A stretch of 64,000 nucleotides of DNA from Roseibium sp. GTDB taxonomy: Bacteria; Pseudomonadota; Alphaproteobacteria; Rhizobiales; Stappiaceae. Positions 8,248 through 16,798 of this stretch are shown one piece after another (within the stretch, counting starts at the first letter, position 1; every line of letters begins with the position of its first letter). The stretch covers positions 186,001 to 250,000 of the forward strand of contig JAEPNV010000001.1 of assembly GCA_017643215.1 (NCBI GenBank). Reading direction: 5' to 3'. The notes under the pieces are model-generated. The model saw only the letters and a list, made by a program, of their open reading frames with translations, had not been told where the DNA came from and made no database searches. A program made the translations under genes and the position numbers.

Positions 8248-9111
8248 ATGAAACGCACAGATGAAGGCGGGCACAATTGCGGATGCGGTTCCGAGGCACA
8301 AAGTGTCGATCTTGTACGCCGCCGAGTGTTGACCGGCGTTGCTGCCGCCGGAGCTGCCGGTGCCGTATCTGTTGCTTCGGTTGCTGCAACGGCTGCGACG
8401 CCCGAAGCACGGGCCATGTACGCCGATCCCGACAACCCGGCACTGCCCAACATGGACATGGAAATCGATCCAGAGCGTACGGCACTTGTTGTCGTCGACC
8501 CGCAGATCGACTTCCTTGACCCGAACGGCGTTGCTTGGGGTGTTGTGGGTGAAAGCGTCACCGAACAGGGCGTTGTCGAGAACTTAGAACGACTCTTCAT
8601 TGCCGCCAAAGCGGCCGACATGCCAACGGTTGTGTCGCCGCATTATTACTACCCACAAGACCACAAATGGAAATTTGAAGGCACCCTCGAACGGGTTATG
8701 CACGGTATCAAAATGTTCGACCGCCCGGACCCGCTGGACCTTGAAGGTTTTGAAGGCTCAGGCGCGGATTGGATGCCGCAGTACAAGAATTACATCAACG
8801 ACGGCAAGACAATCGTTTGCTCTCCACACAAAGTTTACGGGCCAGAGCAGAATGATCTCGTGCTCCAGCTTCGAAAAATCGGTATCGACAAGGTGATCCT
8901 TGCGGGAATGTCAGCCAACCTTTGCGTCGAAAGCCATATGCGCGAACTGCTGGAGACTGGCTTTGAAGTCGCCGTGGTGCGGGATGCAACCGCAGGCGCG
9001 AAGGTGCCTGAAGGGGACGGATACCTCGCCGCGTTGATCAACTTTCGAATGATCGCCAACGCCGTTTGGTGGACCGACGAAGCCGTAACCCGCATCGGCA
9101 ACTCCGTATAA
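8248..9111 (+). CDS. Exported isochorismatase-like (cysteine) hydrolase with twin-arginine-like leader
   Basis: A 287-aa member of the isochorismatase/nicotinamidase superfamily. The N-terminus carries RRRVLTG (residues 24-30) followed by an Ala-rich hydrophobic stretch, which resembles a Tat signal. The catalytic set of the family is visible: Asp84 in VVVDPQIDFLD, Lys about 195 in SPHKVYGPEQ, and Cys226 in GMSANLCVESHM. The ATG at 8248 is preceded by AAGGAG. The substrate cannot be named; the superfamily includes amidases and carbamoyl hydrolases. It shares the islet with a divergent LysR regulator and a downstream exported YHS protein. Confidence 0.9.
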   Translation: MKRTDEGGHNCGCGSEAQSVDLVRRRVLTGVAAAGAAGAVSVASVAATAATPEARAMYADPDNPALPNMDMEIDPERTALVVVDPQIDFLDPNGVAWGVVGESVTEQGVVENLERLFIAAKAADMPTVVSPHYYYPQDHKWKFEGTLERVMHGIKMFDRPDPLDLEGFEGSGADWMPQYKNYINDGKTIVCSPHKVYGPEQNDLVLQLRKIGIDKVILAGMSANLCVESHMRELLETGFEVAVVRDATAGAKVPEGDGYLAALINFRMIANAVWWTDEAVTRIGNSV

Positions 9112-9246
9112 CGCTCCTTGACGATCCAATCCAATTCGGGACAGCGGCCGGAACGTCTCCCCTCGACCGTGCCTAAAACCGCTGTACGCCTGGAAACGGC
9201 GTAGCCACGGGTCACCGCAATAGAAGCACATCGAAAGGAAAGAAAA

Positions 9247-9750
9247 ATGGAACGTTTCAAAAGGTTTGTAACAACCGCACTGATTTCGGTTTCCATCGTT
9301 GCTGCAGCGCCGGTCTGGGCTGCTGACGAGTATAACGTATCGAAAGGCACAACGGTCGACGGCAACGGGGTCGCGTTCCGCGGCAACGATCTGGTCGCCA
9401 TTCAAAATGGTCTGGGCGTCGTCCCGGGTCGCGCCGAGTTTACCCACGTTCATGACGGAGTGGCCTATTACTTCGCGTCCGAAGCCGCGCAAAGGGAATT
9501 TGCATCTAACCCGGATAAATTCATGCCACAATACGGTGGATATTGCGCACTTGGTGTCGCACTCGGCAAGAAACTGGATGGCAGTCCGCGTTTTGCTGAC
9601 ATCGTTGACGGCAAGCTTTACGTTTTCTTGAACGCGGCCGTGTTCGTCGCGTATGAAAAAGACAAGGCCGGCGTCCTGCAAAACGCCGCCGCGAACTGGC
9701 CTGAAATGCGGGAGGTTGCCGTCTCTGACGTCAATGGGACAGGTAGCTAG
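9247..9750 (+). CDS. Exported YHS domain-containing protein
   Basis: A 167-aa secreted protein. A signal peptide (FVTTALISVSIVAAAPVWAA) is followed by a YHS-type domain, with FRGNDLVAIQNGLGVVPGRA, then YYFASEAAQREFASNPDKFM and PQYGGYCALGVALGKKLDG. YHS domains are often linked to metal handling (copper/heavy-metal ATPases and oxygenase components), and the single Cys in YGGYC is conserved in exported relatives. It lies 135 bases after the hydrolase gene with a good ribosome binding site (GAAAGGAAAG). Function beyond the domain is unknown. Confidence 0.88.
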   Translation: MERFKRFVTTALISVSIVAAAPVWAADEYNVSKGTTVDGNGVAFRGNDLVAIQNGLGVVPGRAEFTHVHDGVAYYFASEAAQREFASNPDKFMPQYGGYCALGVALGKKLDGSPRFADIVDGKLYVFLNAAVFVAYEKDKAGVLQNAAANWPEMREVAVSDVNGTGS

Positions 9751-9775
9751 ATTTCACTGTTGCCGTACCAAAGGA

Positions 9776-9817
9776 GCAGGCATTGGCTGGGCCGAATGCC
9801 TGCTTACCAGATTTTTT
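9776..9817 (+). terminator. probable intrinsic terminator after the YHS gene
   Basis: A perfect 9-bp stem (GCAGGCATT / AATGCCTGC) with a 10-base loop is followed eight bases later by six Ts. It closes the islet's plus-strand transcription unit. The spacer before the T run is longer than ideal. Confidence 0.6.
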
Positions 9818-10103
9818 ATCCAAAATGTAACCCGTCCGCATATTTGTATGACCTAGGAACGCATGGTTTGCGGACACCACAGAAGACATCCGTGCTATCC
9901 GCAGCAATGGTCAAAGTGGGCTCGTTGCTGTCATCTGGCTCTTTTTGTCGGATGACCGGCTCTCCATGCTGAGCGGACAGTGCGATGCCAGATTCCATTC
10001 ATATTCGGACCGTATCGCGACCCGCCATGACCGATGTGGTGAACTGTTCCTGCCGGCAGTCTGTATCGCTGCGACCGCCATATTTTGGTTGCGGGTCCTG
10101 ACC
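9818..10103. other. non-coding stretch between the islet and hrpB
   Basis: I see no credible gene between the terminator and the hrpB stop codon. The stretch is lower in GC than hrpB. It ends with GGGTCCTGACCC at 10093-10104, a word also found at the ends of the MITE-like element near 26.0-26.3 kb, which hints that it holds mobile-element remains. Confidence 0.4.
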
Positions 10104-12575
10104 CTACGAGCCGGATTTGCGTTTGGTATGGCGGGTCGCAGAAGCCTGCGTCGGATCGTCCGGCCAGGCGTGTTTTGGATAGCGGCCCTTCATGTCCGCC
10201 TTCACATCCGACCAGGAACCGGCCCAAAAGCCCGGCAGGTCCCGCGTGATCTGGATTGGTCGGTGCGCCGGGGACAGCAGTTCCAAGGTCAGCGGCAGCG
10301 TGCCTTGGCAGATCGCCGGGTGTTGCGTCAGACCGAAGAGCTCCTGAACGCGGATCGAAACCGTCGGTCCGGCTTCCGCTCCATAGTCGATCGGCACCTT
10401 GCTTCCCGTTGGCGCGGTGAAATGCGACGGGACCGCCTGGTCGACCCGCGCCGCCAGTTCAAATGGCAACAGGCTTTGCAGGGCGGTGTCCAGGATCTCG
10501 GACTTGACGTCGGACAGTGCGCTGCACCCGGCAAGGAACGGACCGAGCCAGGTGTCAAGACGATCGGCAAGTCCACCATCCGACATGTCGGGCAGGCCCG
10601 GCTGCCCGCCCGCCCGCGCAAATCCGACACGTGCCCTGAGCCGGTTCTGCTTGTTGGTCCAGGGCAGGCGATCGACACCCCGGCGGCGGATTTCGGAAAT
10701 GAGCGCGTCAACCACCGCGTCCGGCGCGGGCTGGGCAATCGTCCGGCTCTCCAGGACCACGTTTTGATAGCGCCGGACGCGCCGGGCCTTCACTCTCCCG
10801 TCCTTGTCCAGTTTGACCTCGTCCGTCTCGCTAATCTCCGCGGCAAACAGCTCCTCGATGTCAGCGCGTGCCAGCGGCGCGCAAAGGGCGATCCGCCCGC
10901 GCGCCGCCTGGCCCTGGACATCGGCAACCGTCAGATACGGCTCAATGGCGAGGGAATCCGACTCGTCCAGTTCCGCGCCGCGGCCGTTGGCGAGCCGGAA
11001 CCGTCCGGGCTGACCGCGGGCCTCCGCCACGCGGTCCGGATAGGCAAGGGCGAGCAGGCGGCCGGCGGCTTGCGGGTTCACTGCGCCGCCGCCGCCTCCA
11101 GCGAATTCGAGCCAGCGCTCCGCCATTTGCCGCGCGGATTTTGCGTGCGGTGACCGGTCGTTCTGCAGTCGTGTCAGCCGGGTTCTCAAATCAACGTCGC
11201 GGCCGCCCAATCCGGGTTCGGAGACAAGGACGGCGATGAGCGCGGCCGTTTGTCCGTTACCCTCCGTCACCGCCTGCGTCAGCATGTGCGCAGGGCGCGG
11301 GTGAATGGGCATGCGCGCGAGCGCCTTGCCTTCTTGGGTCAACCGGCCGCCGGCATCCAGTGCATGAAGCGATGTGAGCAGCGAGACCGCCTCCGCCCAG
11401 GCCGCGGCCGGGGGTGGATCCGAAAAGGCCAGTTGCCCCGGATCGGTCGTGCCCCAAAGGGCAAGATCAAGAACCAGCGGCGCCAGATCGGCTTCCAGGA
11501 TTTCCGGCGTATCAGCGGCCGGAAGCGCCGCGGTTTGCGCTTCGTCCCACAGGCGGTAACAGATGCCCGGCTCGGTCCGGCCGGCACGGCCGCGCCGCTG
11601 GTCGGCGGATGCGCGCGACACACGGACCGTTTCAAGCCGGGTCAGACCGGTCCGGGGTTCATAACGCGGCACGCGGGCAAAGCCGCTGTCGACCACGATC
11701 CTGACGCCTTCGATGGTCAAAGAGGTTTGCGCGATCGCGCTGGCAAGCACCACCTTTCTTTGGCCGTCTGGCGCCGGGCGGATGGCGCGATCCTGCTCCT
11801 TGGCATCGAGCGCGCCGTAAAGCGGCGCCAGAGACGTGTCTTTCGGTATCTGCCCGGCGAGCCGATCGGCGGTACGGCGGATCTCCTTCTGGCCGGGCAG
11901 GAACGCCAGGATCGATCCGGTTTCCGCTGTAAGCGCGACGCTGATCGCGCGTGCCACGGCTTGGTCCACCGGCTCGTGCGGATTGCGGCCCAGGTACCGG
12001 GTGACGACGGGAAAACTCCGGCCCTCGCAGGTAATCACCGGCGCCCCTCGCAAGAGCGCCGAGACGGACGCGGTGTCCAACGTCGCGGACATGGCAATGA
12101 GCCTGAGATCGGGCCGCAAGGCCGACTGCGCGTCAAGGGCAAGCGCCAGGCCGAGATCGCCGTCCAGGGAGCGCTCATGGAACTCGTCAAACAGAACCGC
12201 GGCGATGCCGGCAAGCTCCGGATCCTCCTGGATCATGCGGGTGAAGATCCCCTCGGTGACCACCTCGATCCGCGTGCGCCGGCCCACTTTCGTGTCCATG
12301 CGGACCCGGTAGCCGACCGTCTCGCCGACGGCTTCGCCCAGTTCAAAGGCCATCCGCCGCGCGGCCGCCCGGGCGGCGAGGCGCCGTGGTTCCAGAACGA
12401 TGATCTTATTGTCATGCCGCCAGGACGACGCCAAAAGCGCCCGTGGGACCCGGGTCGTCTTGCCCGCGCCGGGTTCGGCGACCAGGACCGCGTTGCAGGA
12501 TGTCTCGAGTGTCTGCACGAGCTCCGGCAAAACGCCGTCGATCGGCAGGCTTGTTGCGGTCGTGCGCCCGGTCAT
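10104..12575 (-). CDS. hrpB: ATP-dependent helicase HrpB
   Basis: An 823-aa DEAH/RHA-like helicase. Motifs in order: Walker A AEPGAGKTT (33-41), DEFH (130-133), SATLD, LAFLPGQKEIRR, and QRRGRAGR; then the HrpB-type C-terminal domain (HPAICQGTLPLTLELLSP, PIQITRDLPGFW). Length is normal for HrpB. The role of HrpB in most bacteria is undefined. It is the last gene of a minus-strand operon, 16 bases after glk. Its stop codon TAG is the edge of the sequence TAGGGTCAGGACCC, which matches a repeat end elsewhere in the window. Confidence 0.96.
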   Translation of the reverse strand: MTGRTTATSLPIDGVLPELVQTLETSCNAVLVAEPGAGKTTRVPRALLASSWRHDNKIIVLEPRRLAARAAARRMAFELGEAVGETVGYRVRMDTKVGRRTRIEVVTEGIFTRMIQEDPELAGIAAVLFDEFHERSLDGDLGLALALDAQSALRPDLRLIAMSATLDTASVSALLRGAPVITCEGRSFPVVTRYLGRNPHEPVDQAVARAISVALTAETGSILAFLPGQKEIRRTADRLAGQIPKDTSLAPLYGALDAKEQDRAIRPAPDGQRKVVLASAIAQTSLTIEGVRIVVDSGFARVPRYEPRTGLTRLETVRVSRASADQRRGRAGRTEPGICYRLWDEAQTAALPAADTPEILEADLAPLVLDLALWGTTDPGQLAFSDPPPAAAWAEAVSLLTSLHALDAGGRLTQEGKALARMPIHPRPAHMLTQAVTEGNGQTAALIAVLVSEPGLGGRDVDLRTRLTRLQNDRSPHAKSARQMAERWLEFAGGGGGAVNPQAAGRLLALAYPDRVAEARGQPGRFRLANGRGAELDESDSLAIEPYLTVADVQGQAARGRIALCAPLARADIEELFAAEISETDEVKLDKDGRVKARRVRRYQNVVLESRTIAQPAPDAVVDALISEIRRRGVDRLPWTNKQNRLRARVGFARAGGQPGLPDMSDGGLADRLDTWLGPFLAGCSALSDVKSEILDTALQSLLPFELAARVDQAVPSHFTAPTGSKVPIDYGAEAGPTVSIRVQELFGLTQHPAICQGTLPLTLELLSPAHRPIQITRDLPGFWAGSWSDVKADMKGRYPKHAWPDDPTQASATRHTKRKSGS

Positions 12576-12591
12576 GCGGCTGCGACCGGGA

Positions 12592-13638
12592 TCAGGACAT
12601 CGCCGCTTCGCGGTGATCGGCGGCCCAGCTCCTTCCGCTCAACTCGACGGCATAGCGTTCGGGATTGCGGGCGAACGACGCCAATCCCTCGAGCGCCGGA
12701 TTTGGATGGCGGACGATATAGGTCGGGATTGTCCGCAGCAGCGCTTCGTGCGGCGCCTTGGCCTCAAACGCCGACCGGAAGTGTCCGTCGGTCAAGAACG
12801 CGGCAATGCGCGGCGTGACGCCGCCGGTGAGATAAACGCCGCCGCGGGCCAGAAGCGTGAGCGCGAAATCGCCGGCGACCCGGCCAAGGGCCTCGGCAAA
12901 GACATTCAGCGTCTTGACGGCGACCGGATCGCCGTCATGGGCGGATTTCGTGACATCGGCGGCGCTGTCATAGCTCCGGTCGGCGCCCATGCTCTTGGCA
13001 ACGGCGCGGGCGAGCCGGGGAAGTCCGCTGCCGCTCAGGATCTGTTCGGCACCAATGCGGCCTCCAAGGCGCTCGATATGCGGCCAAATGCTCAGGTCAT
13101 CGGCCGATAGCGGGCCGATTTCGACATGGCCGCCCTCGCCGGGGACCGGGACCCAGGTCTGCGCGGCATGAATCATGGCCGCCGCCCCGAGACCCGTGCC
13201 GGGGCCAAGGACAAACTTGGTCGAGTTTTGCCGGGGCACGCCCGGCCCGACCTGTTCCAGGTCCTCGCCGGCAAGGGTCGGCAAGGCGAGCGCCTGGGCT
13301 TCGAAGTCGTTGAGCACGATGACCTGTTTGAGGCCAAGATCCGCCATCAGCTTTTTGGGTTCCACCACCCACGCGGCATTGGTCAGGGGAATCCGGTCGC
13401 CGGTCACCGGCCCGGCCACGGCGATGATTGCGGTTTTTGGCTGGTTTTGCGCGCCCGGCAGGACCGTTTCGCGGATGGCGTCCCCGATCCCGGCATGGCC
13501 TGCTGTCGCGGTCGAGCCGCAAAACACGGTTTCAGCACCCGGCGTGTCGACAAGCGCGAACCGGGCGTTTGTGCCGCCGATATCGGCGACAAGGACGGGA
13601 AATTCAAAGGCGCCGTTTTGGCGCAACGCGAGGCTCAT
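12592..13638 (-). CDS. glk: Glucokinase
   Basis: A 348-aa glucokinase of the bacterial Glk (COG0837) type that phosphorylates glucose with ATP. The N-terminal ATP-binding loop reads [16 protein letters not shown] (15-30). The substrate loop [16 protein letters not shown] and the glycine-rich [10 protein letters not shown] follow, as does [10 protein letters not shown], where the Glu and His contact sugar in the family. The start ATG overlaps the mgsA stop (ATGA), so translation is probably coupled to mgsA, and hrpB follows. Confidence 0.97.
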   Translation of the reverse strand: MSLALRQNGAFEFPVLVADIGGTNARFALVDTPGAETVFCGSTATAGHAGIGDAIRETVLPGAQNQPKTAIIAVAGPVTGDRIPLTNAAWVVEPKKLMADLGLKQVIVLNDFEAQALALPTLAGEDLEQVGPGVPRQNSTKFVLGPGTGLGAAAMIHAAQTWVPVPGEGGHVEIGPLSADDLSIWPHIERLGGRIGAEQILSGSGLPRLARAVAKSMGADRSYDSAADVTKSAHDGDPVAVKTLNVFAEALGRVAGDFALTLLARGGVYLTGGVTPRIAAFLTDGHFRSAFEAKAPHEALLRTIPTYIVRHPNPALEGLASFARNPERYAVELSGRSWAADHREAAMS

Positions 13639-14066
13639 GTGTCAAGGACGCCGATTTCGGGAGTTTCGGACGATGTTTTTAAACCCGTTAATCGCGCTGA
13701 GCGAAGCAAAATCTCGGCGGTCGACAGGTTGAGCGCCATCGGCATGTCGTAAACGAGTGCAAGGCGCATCAGAGCCTTGACGTCGACATCATGCGGCATG
13801 GGGCTGAGCGGATCGACGAAGAAGAACAGACCATTCAAGTCGCCTTCGGCTATCAGCGCGCCGAGTTGCTGATCACCGCCAAGGGGGCCGCTTTTCAGCC
13901 GCTTCACGGTCAGCGATGGGCAGGCGTCGGCGATCCGCCCGCCGGTCGTACCGGTCGCCACAAGGTCAAAGGCGCCGAGTTTTTCCTCGTTGCGCTGGGC
14001 GAAAGCGACCATGGCGTCCTTCTTGGCGTCATGGGCCACGAGCGCAAGGGTCGATCGAAAGGGCAT
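13635..14066 (-). CDS. mgsA: Methylglyoxal synthase
   Basis: A 143-aa enzyme converting dihydroxyacetone phosphate to methylglyoxal and phosphate. The family pattern is clear: [11 protein letters not shown] (residues 7-17), TGTTGGRI (38-45), [17 protein letters not shown] (59-75) and [17 protein letters not shown] (85-101). Length is typical. It is first in the mgsA-glk-hrpB operon; pairing it with glucokinase suggests control of upper-glycolytic flux and phosphate release. No strong ribosome binding site is visible before the ATG at 14066. Confidence 0.97.
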   Translation of the reverse strand: MPFRSTLALVAHDAKKDAMVAFAQRNEEKLGAFDLVATGTTGGRIADACPSLTVKRLKSGPLGGDQQLGALIAEGDLNGLFFFVDPLSPMPHDVDVKALMRLALVYDMPMALNLSTAEILLRSARLTGLKTSSETPEIGVLDT

Positions 14067-14310
14067 CGGTGAATGGTCCGGTTGGGGATGCGTCGGGCAA
14101 AGCTTTATCGCTTCGGCGCGCCAAGCGCAAAGCCTGATCGGACAATTGCAAGGTGGGTTTTTGGCCGGGCGATCGAGACAGCCGTACCGGGCCGGTGGCC
14201 GGTCATGCCAGAATACGGGCCTGTTCCAGGGCCGATAGTCCCTGCCGGCGGACGGGCGTTGGTCGCCCGCCGCGGCAGTGAATGCGTCTCGGCCTGTTTG
14301 ATCCGCTATA

Positions 14311-15159
14311 TCAATCGAACATGTTGCAGCGGATGGATTTGCGCGCTGCGGCTTTCTTGACCAGCGGTTCCTCGAAGGTCAGCCCGGCGATTTCCATGAC
14401 CAGCTTCATGCGGATCGCATCAGCAAAGCCTTCCTTCGACCGCACCGGGATCGCGAACGATCCGGGTCCGCCGATCACGCAGTCTTCGTAGTAGTGGTCG
14501 AGATGCAGCATGGCTTGCCACGTGTTGGCGCTTGATTTCATCATCAGCGGCAGACCGTTGATGACGACGCCAGTTGACAGGAGCTGATCCCGCATGTCGG
14601 TGACGGGGCTGCCCTGGTTGTTGGGCCCGTCACCGGAGATGTCGATCACCCGACGAAGACCGACATACTTGTTCGTTTGGACGAGCTCGACCGATTTTTG
14701 AAGTGCCGAACTGATCGATGTCCGCTGGACCTGGCGAAGCGGGGCTTCGGCGATCTGGGCGGCAAAGCTGTCCGCGGAGCGTTTGTCGTTCACAACAGTC
14801 CAGTCGGCGACGATGAAATGCTGATCAACGCCGCCCCATTCCATGTAGGTAATGGCAACCTTGCCGATCGGGCCAAGTTGTACGGCATCGAGGAATTCCT
14901 GGGAGGTCAGGGCCGACACGTATCCGGCGCGCTGGACTTCCTGTTCTTCCGTGTCCATCGATTGGGAAATATCGACCGCAAGAACCAGTTCGACGTCGAC
15001 CTCGTTGGCGGGGTCGTAGGCATAGGCCATGAACGGTTGGGTCGGAGCCTTCAATGTCGTTGCATTTGCCAGCCAGGGCGCCGCCGTCAGGCAAAGGGCA
15101 AAAGCGAACGCGAATGAGGCCGTTCGGTGCACTACTCTGGAACCAGTTCCGAGACGCAT
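14311..15159 (-). CDS. DUF1194 family exported von Willebrand A-like protein
   Basis: A 282-aa protein with a signal peptide ([18 protein letters not shown]) and then a vWA-like fold with a MIDAS-type motif DISQSMD (Asp63-Ser65-Ser67), [11 protein letters not shown] in the middle and [15 protein letters not shown] near the end. These match DUF1194 (PF06707), common in alphaproteobacteria and of unknown function; an extracytoplasmic metal-dependent adhesion role is only an inference. The ATG at 15159 follows AGGAGA. It appears monocistronic, with a long AT-rich upstream region. Confidence 0.9.
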   Translation of the reverse strand: MRLGTGSRVVHRTASFAFAFALCLTAAPWLANATTLKAPTQPFMAYAYDPANEVDVELVLAVDISQSMDTEEQEVQRAGYVSALTSQEFLDAVQLGPIGKVAITYMEWGGVDQHFIVADWTVVNDKRSADSFAAQIAEAPLRQVQRTSISSALQKSVELVQTNKYVGLRRVIDISGDGPNNQGSPVTDMRDQLLSTGVVINGLPLMMKSSANTWQAMLHLDHYYEDCVIGGPGSFAIPVRSKEGFADAIRMKLVMEIAGLTFEEPLVKKAAARKSIRCNMFD

Positions 15160-15738
15160 TTTTGTTCTCCTATTAGGCCTTTCGGCCGGTTGAACACGTC
15201 TCCCCAAAGATTTTCTTGTTGTTTTTCGTTTGCTCGTTCGTCTCCTGAAAACCGACAGGATTACAGTCTATACGTTAGGTGTCGCACGTGAATAACAGTG
15301 CAAAGCCTATGCCAATAGCGTAATGATTCGAATTTATACGGCAAAATCAAAAGTGCACGCAGTGCACATGTTATTCACATGGGAATTGTTTGCCGAATGT
15401 CTAGGCATTTATTTCCGCCTGAATGCCCCAATCCGCGAATACCGGGCAAATTTTGCCGGTTTTCCAGGATTTTAGCTGCACGCCTCAAAGATGCTCAAAA
15501 CAGCGTCATGTGATCGACAATTGTGCGGATTCCGTGCTTGACGCGGCGATGTTGGTGCGCGATGATCTGAAGAAATAATCAGCAAGTGAATATTTTTTCG
15601 TTTGTTTGATTGAACCGCGCTCTGTGACCGTCATGCCGGTACGCGCGGCGTCCAGCCCAAAAGCACGGGCGGTCGATCCAAGGGGACAAGGGCTCCGCCG
15701 CCGCGGGGCCGCCGGGAGCGGGAGGCGGGCTTCACGCC
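15160..15738. promoter_or_regulatory. long AT-rich divergent control region with inverted repeats
   Basis: This 579-bp stretch separates the divergent DUF1194 and SorC-type regulator genes and encodes nothing I can support. It is much richer in A and T than its surroundings from about 15240 to 15600. It holds a 10-bp inverted repeat with an 81-bp centre-to-centre spacing and a GTGCAC dyad, both between 15288 and 15378. Confidence 0.55.
15288..15378. repeat. inverted repeats GTGAATAACA / TGTTATTCAC with internal GTGCAC dyad
   Basis: GTGAATAACA (15288-15297) and its exact reverse complement TGTTATTCAC (15369-15378) flank about 70 bp. Each is followed on its inner side by a GTGCA word (one base shifted between arms). 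GTGCAC-GCA-GTGCAC sits at 15353-15367. The arrangement looks like paired regulator sites that could act by looping. Confidence 0.5.
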
Positions 15739-16767
15739 ATGCAGGCGCGGGACGACGAGTGGACAACCTATCTGGCGATCCGTGCGGCGTGGCTGTCGTT
15801 TATCGGCGGCCGCACGCAAGGTGAAATCGCCGCGCAGATGGGGATGTCGCCGGCCAAGGTCCATCGGCTGATCGCCCATGCCCAGAAATCCGGATACGTC
15901 AAATTCCAGATCGAAGGCCGGCCCTTGGAATGCCTTGAGCTTGAGGACAGCCTGGGCCGGCAATTCGGATTGAACAGCTGCATCATCGCGCCGGACCTTG
16001 GAGGCGCAGACCAGGAAACGGCAATTCGCGCCGTGGCCATGTCCGCGGGACAGATGCTGGCCGGTCTTTTGGCGTCAGAAACGGTCCGCCGGATTGGCGT
16101 CGGCATGGGCCGCACGCTCAAGGCGGCCGTCGAGGCGATGCCCAAGATCAACCGGCCGGACGTGGAAATCATTTCCATCAGCGGTTCGCTGACCCGGAAA
16201 CTGGCCGCCAATCCGTTTGATGTTGTCCAGCAGTTGCAGGAGCGGACGGGCGGCGAGGGTTTTTATCTGCCGGTTCCCTATTTTGCCGAGACGCTGTCTG
16301 AAAAGGATGTCTTTTTAGGCCAGCGCAGCGTCCAGAACCTTTTGGCCCGGGCGCGCGGGTCTGATGTGTTTGTGGTTGGTCTGGGGTCGGTCGAGAACGA
16401 GGGTCATCTCGTTCAGCGCGGCATGATTTCCAAGGAAGAGCAGAATGATCTTTTGGAAAATGGCGCCGTTTCGGACTTAATGGGACGGTTTTTGACGCTG
16501 GATGGGCGTCTGGCGCCGGTCCGGCTTGGAGATTGCGCGGTTGGCCTGCATTTTGAGGAGGTTCGCGGCGCACGTATTGTGGCTCTGGCAGGTGGAGCGA
16601 GCAAAGCCGATGCGACATTGGCGGCTCTGCGAACCGGGGTCATCACCGATCTGATCGCCGACGAAACCCTGGCAAGGGCGATCAGCGCGAAGATCGGACC
16701 GCAACTGGTGCACACAGCCGGCAACGGCGGGCGCCAAAAGGGGAAGTCAAACGGGAATGGCAGGTAA
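15739..16767 (+). CDS. SorC/DeoR-type sugar-binding transcriptional regulator
   Basis: A 342-aa regulator of the SorC family: an N-terminal helix-turn-helix (GRTQGEIAAQMGMSPAKVHRLI, split as residues about 24-46) and a long C-terminal sugar-phosphate-binding domain (IGVGMGRTLKAAVEAM, VGLGSVENEGHLVQRG, GDCAVGLHFEE, IVALAGGASKADATLAAL). B. subtilis DeoR belongs to this family and senses deoxyribose 5-phosphate, the DeoC substrate. Position ahead of a nucleoside importer and deo genes makes it the likely local regulator. It ends 31 bases before the first binding-protein gene, so it may autoregulate the operon. Confidence 0.92.
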   Translation: MQARDDEWTTYLAIRAAWLSFIGGRTQGEIAAQMGMSPAKVHRLIAHAQKSGYVKFQIEGRPLECLELEDSLGRQFGLNSCIIAPDLGGADQETAIRAVAMSAGQMLAGLLASETVRRIGVGMGRTLKAAVEAMPKINRPDVEIISISGSLTRKLAANPFDVVQQLQERTGGEGFYLPVPYFAETLSEKDVFLGQRSVQNLLARARGSDVFVVGLGSVENEGHLVQRGMISKEEQNDLLENGAVSDLMGRFLTLDGRLAPVRLGDCAVGLHFEEVRGARIVALAGGASKADATLAALRTGVITDLIADETLARAISAKIGPQLVHTAGNGGRQKGKSNGNGR

Positions 16768-16798
16768 GGGCCGTTCAGTGTTCTGGAGGACAATCGAA

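Noticed and set aside
9945-11153. 402-codon plus-strand frame over hrpB and the gap before it
   Set aside because: It is antisense to HrpB and has no domain; only the non-coding part before 10104 is unexplained.
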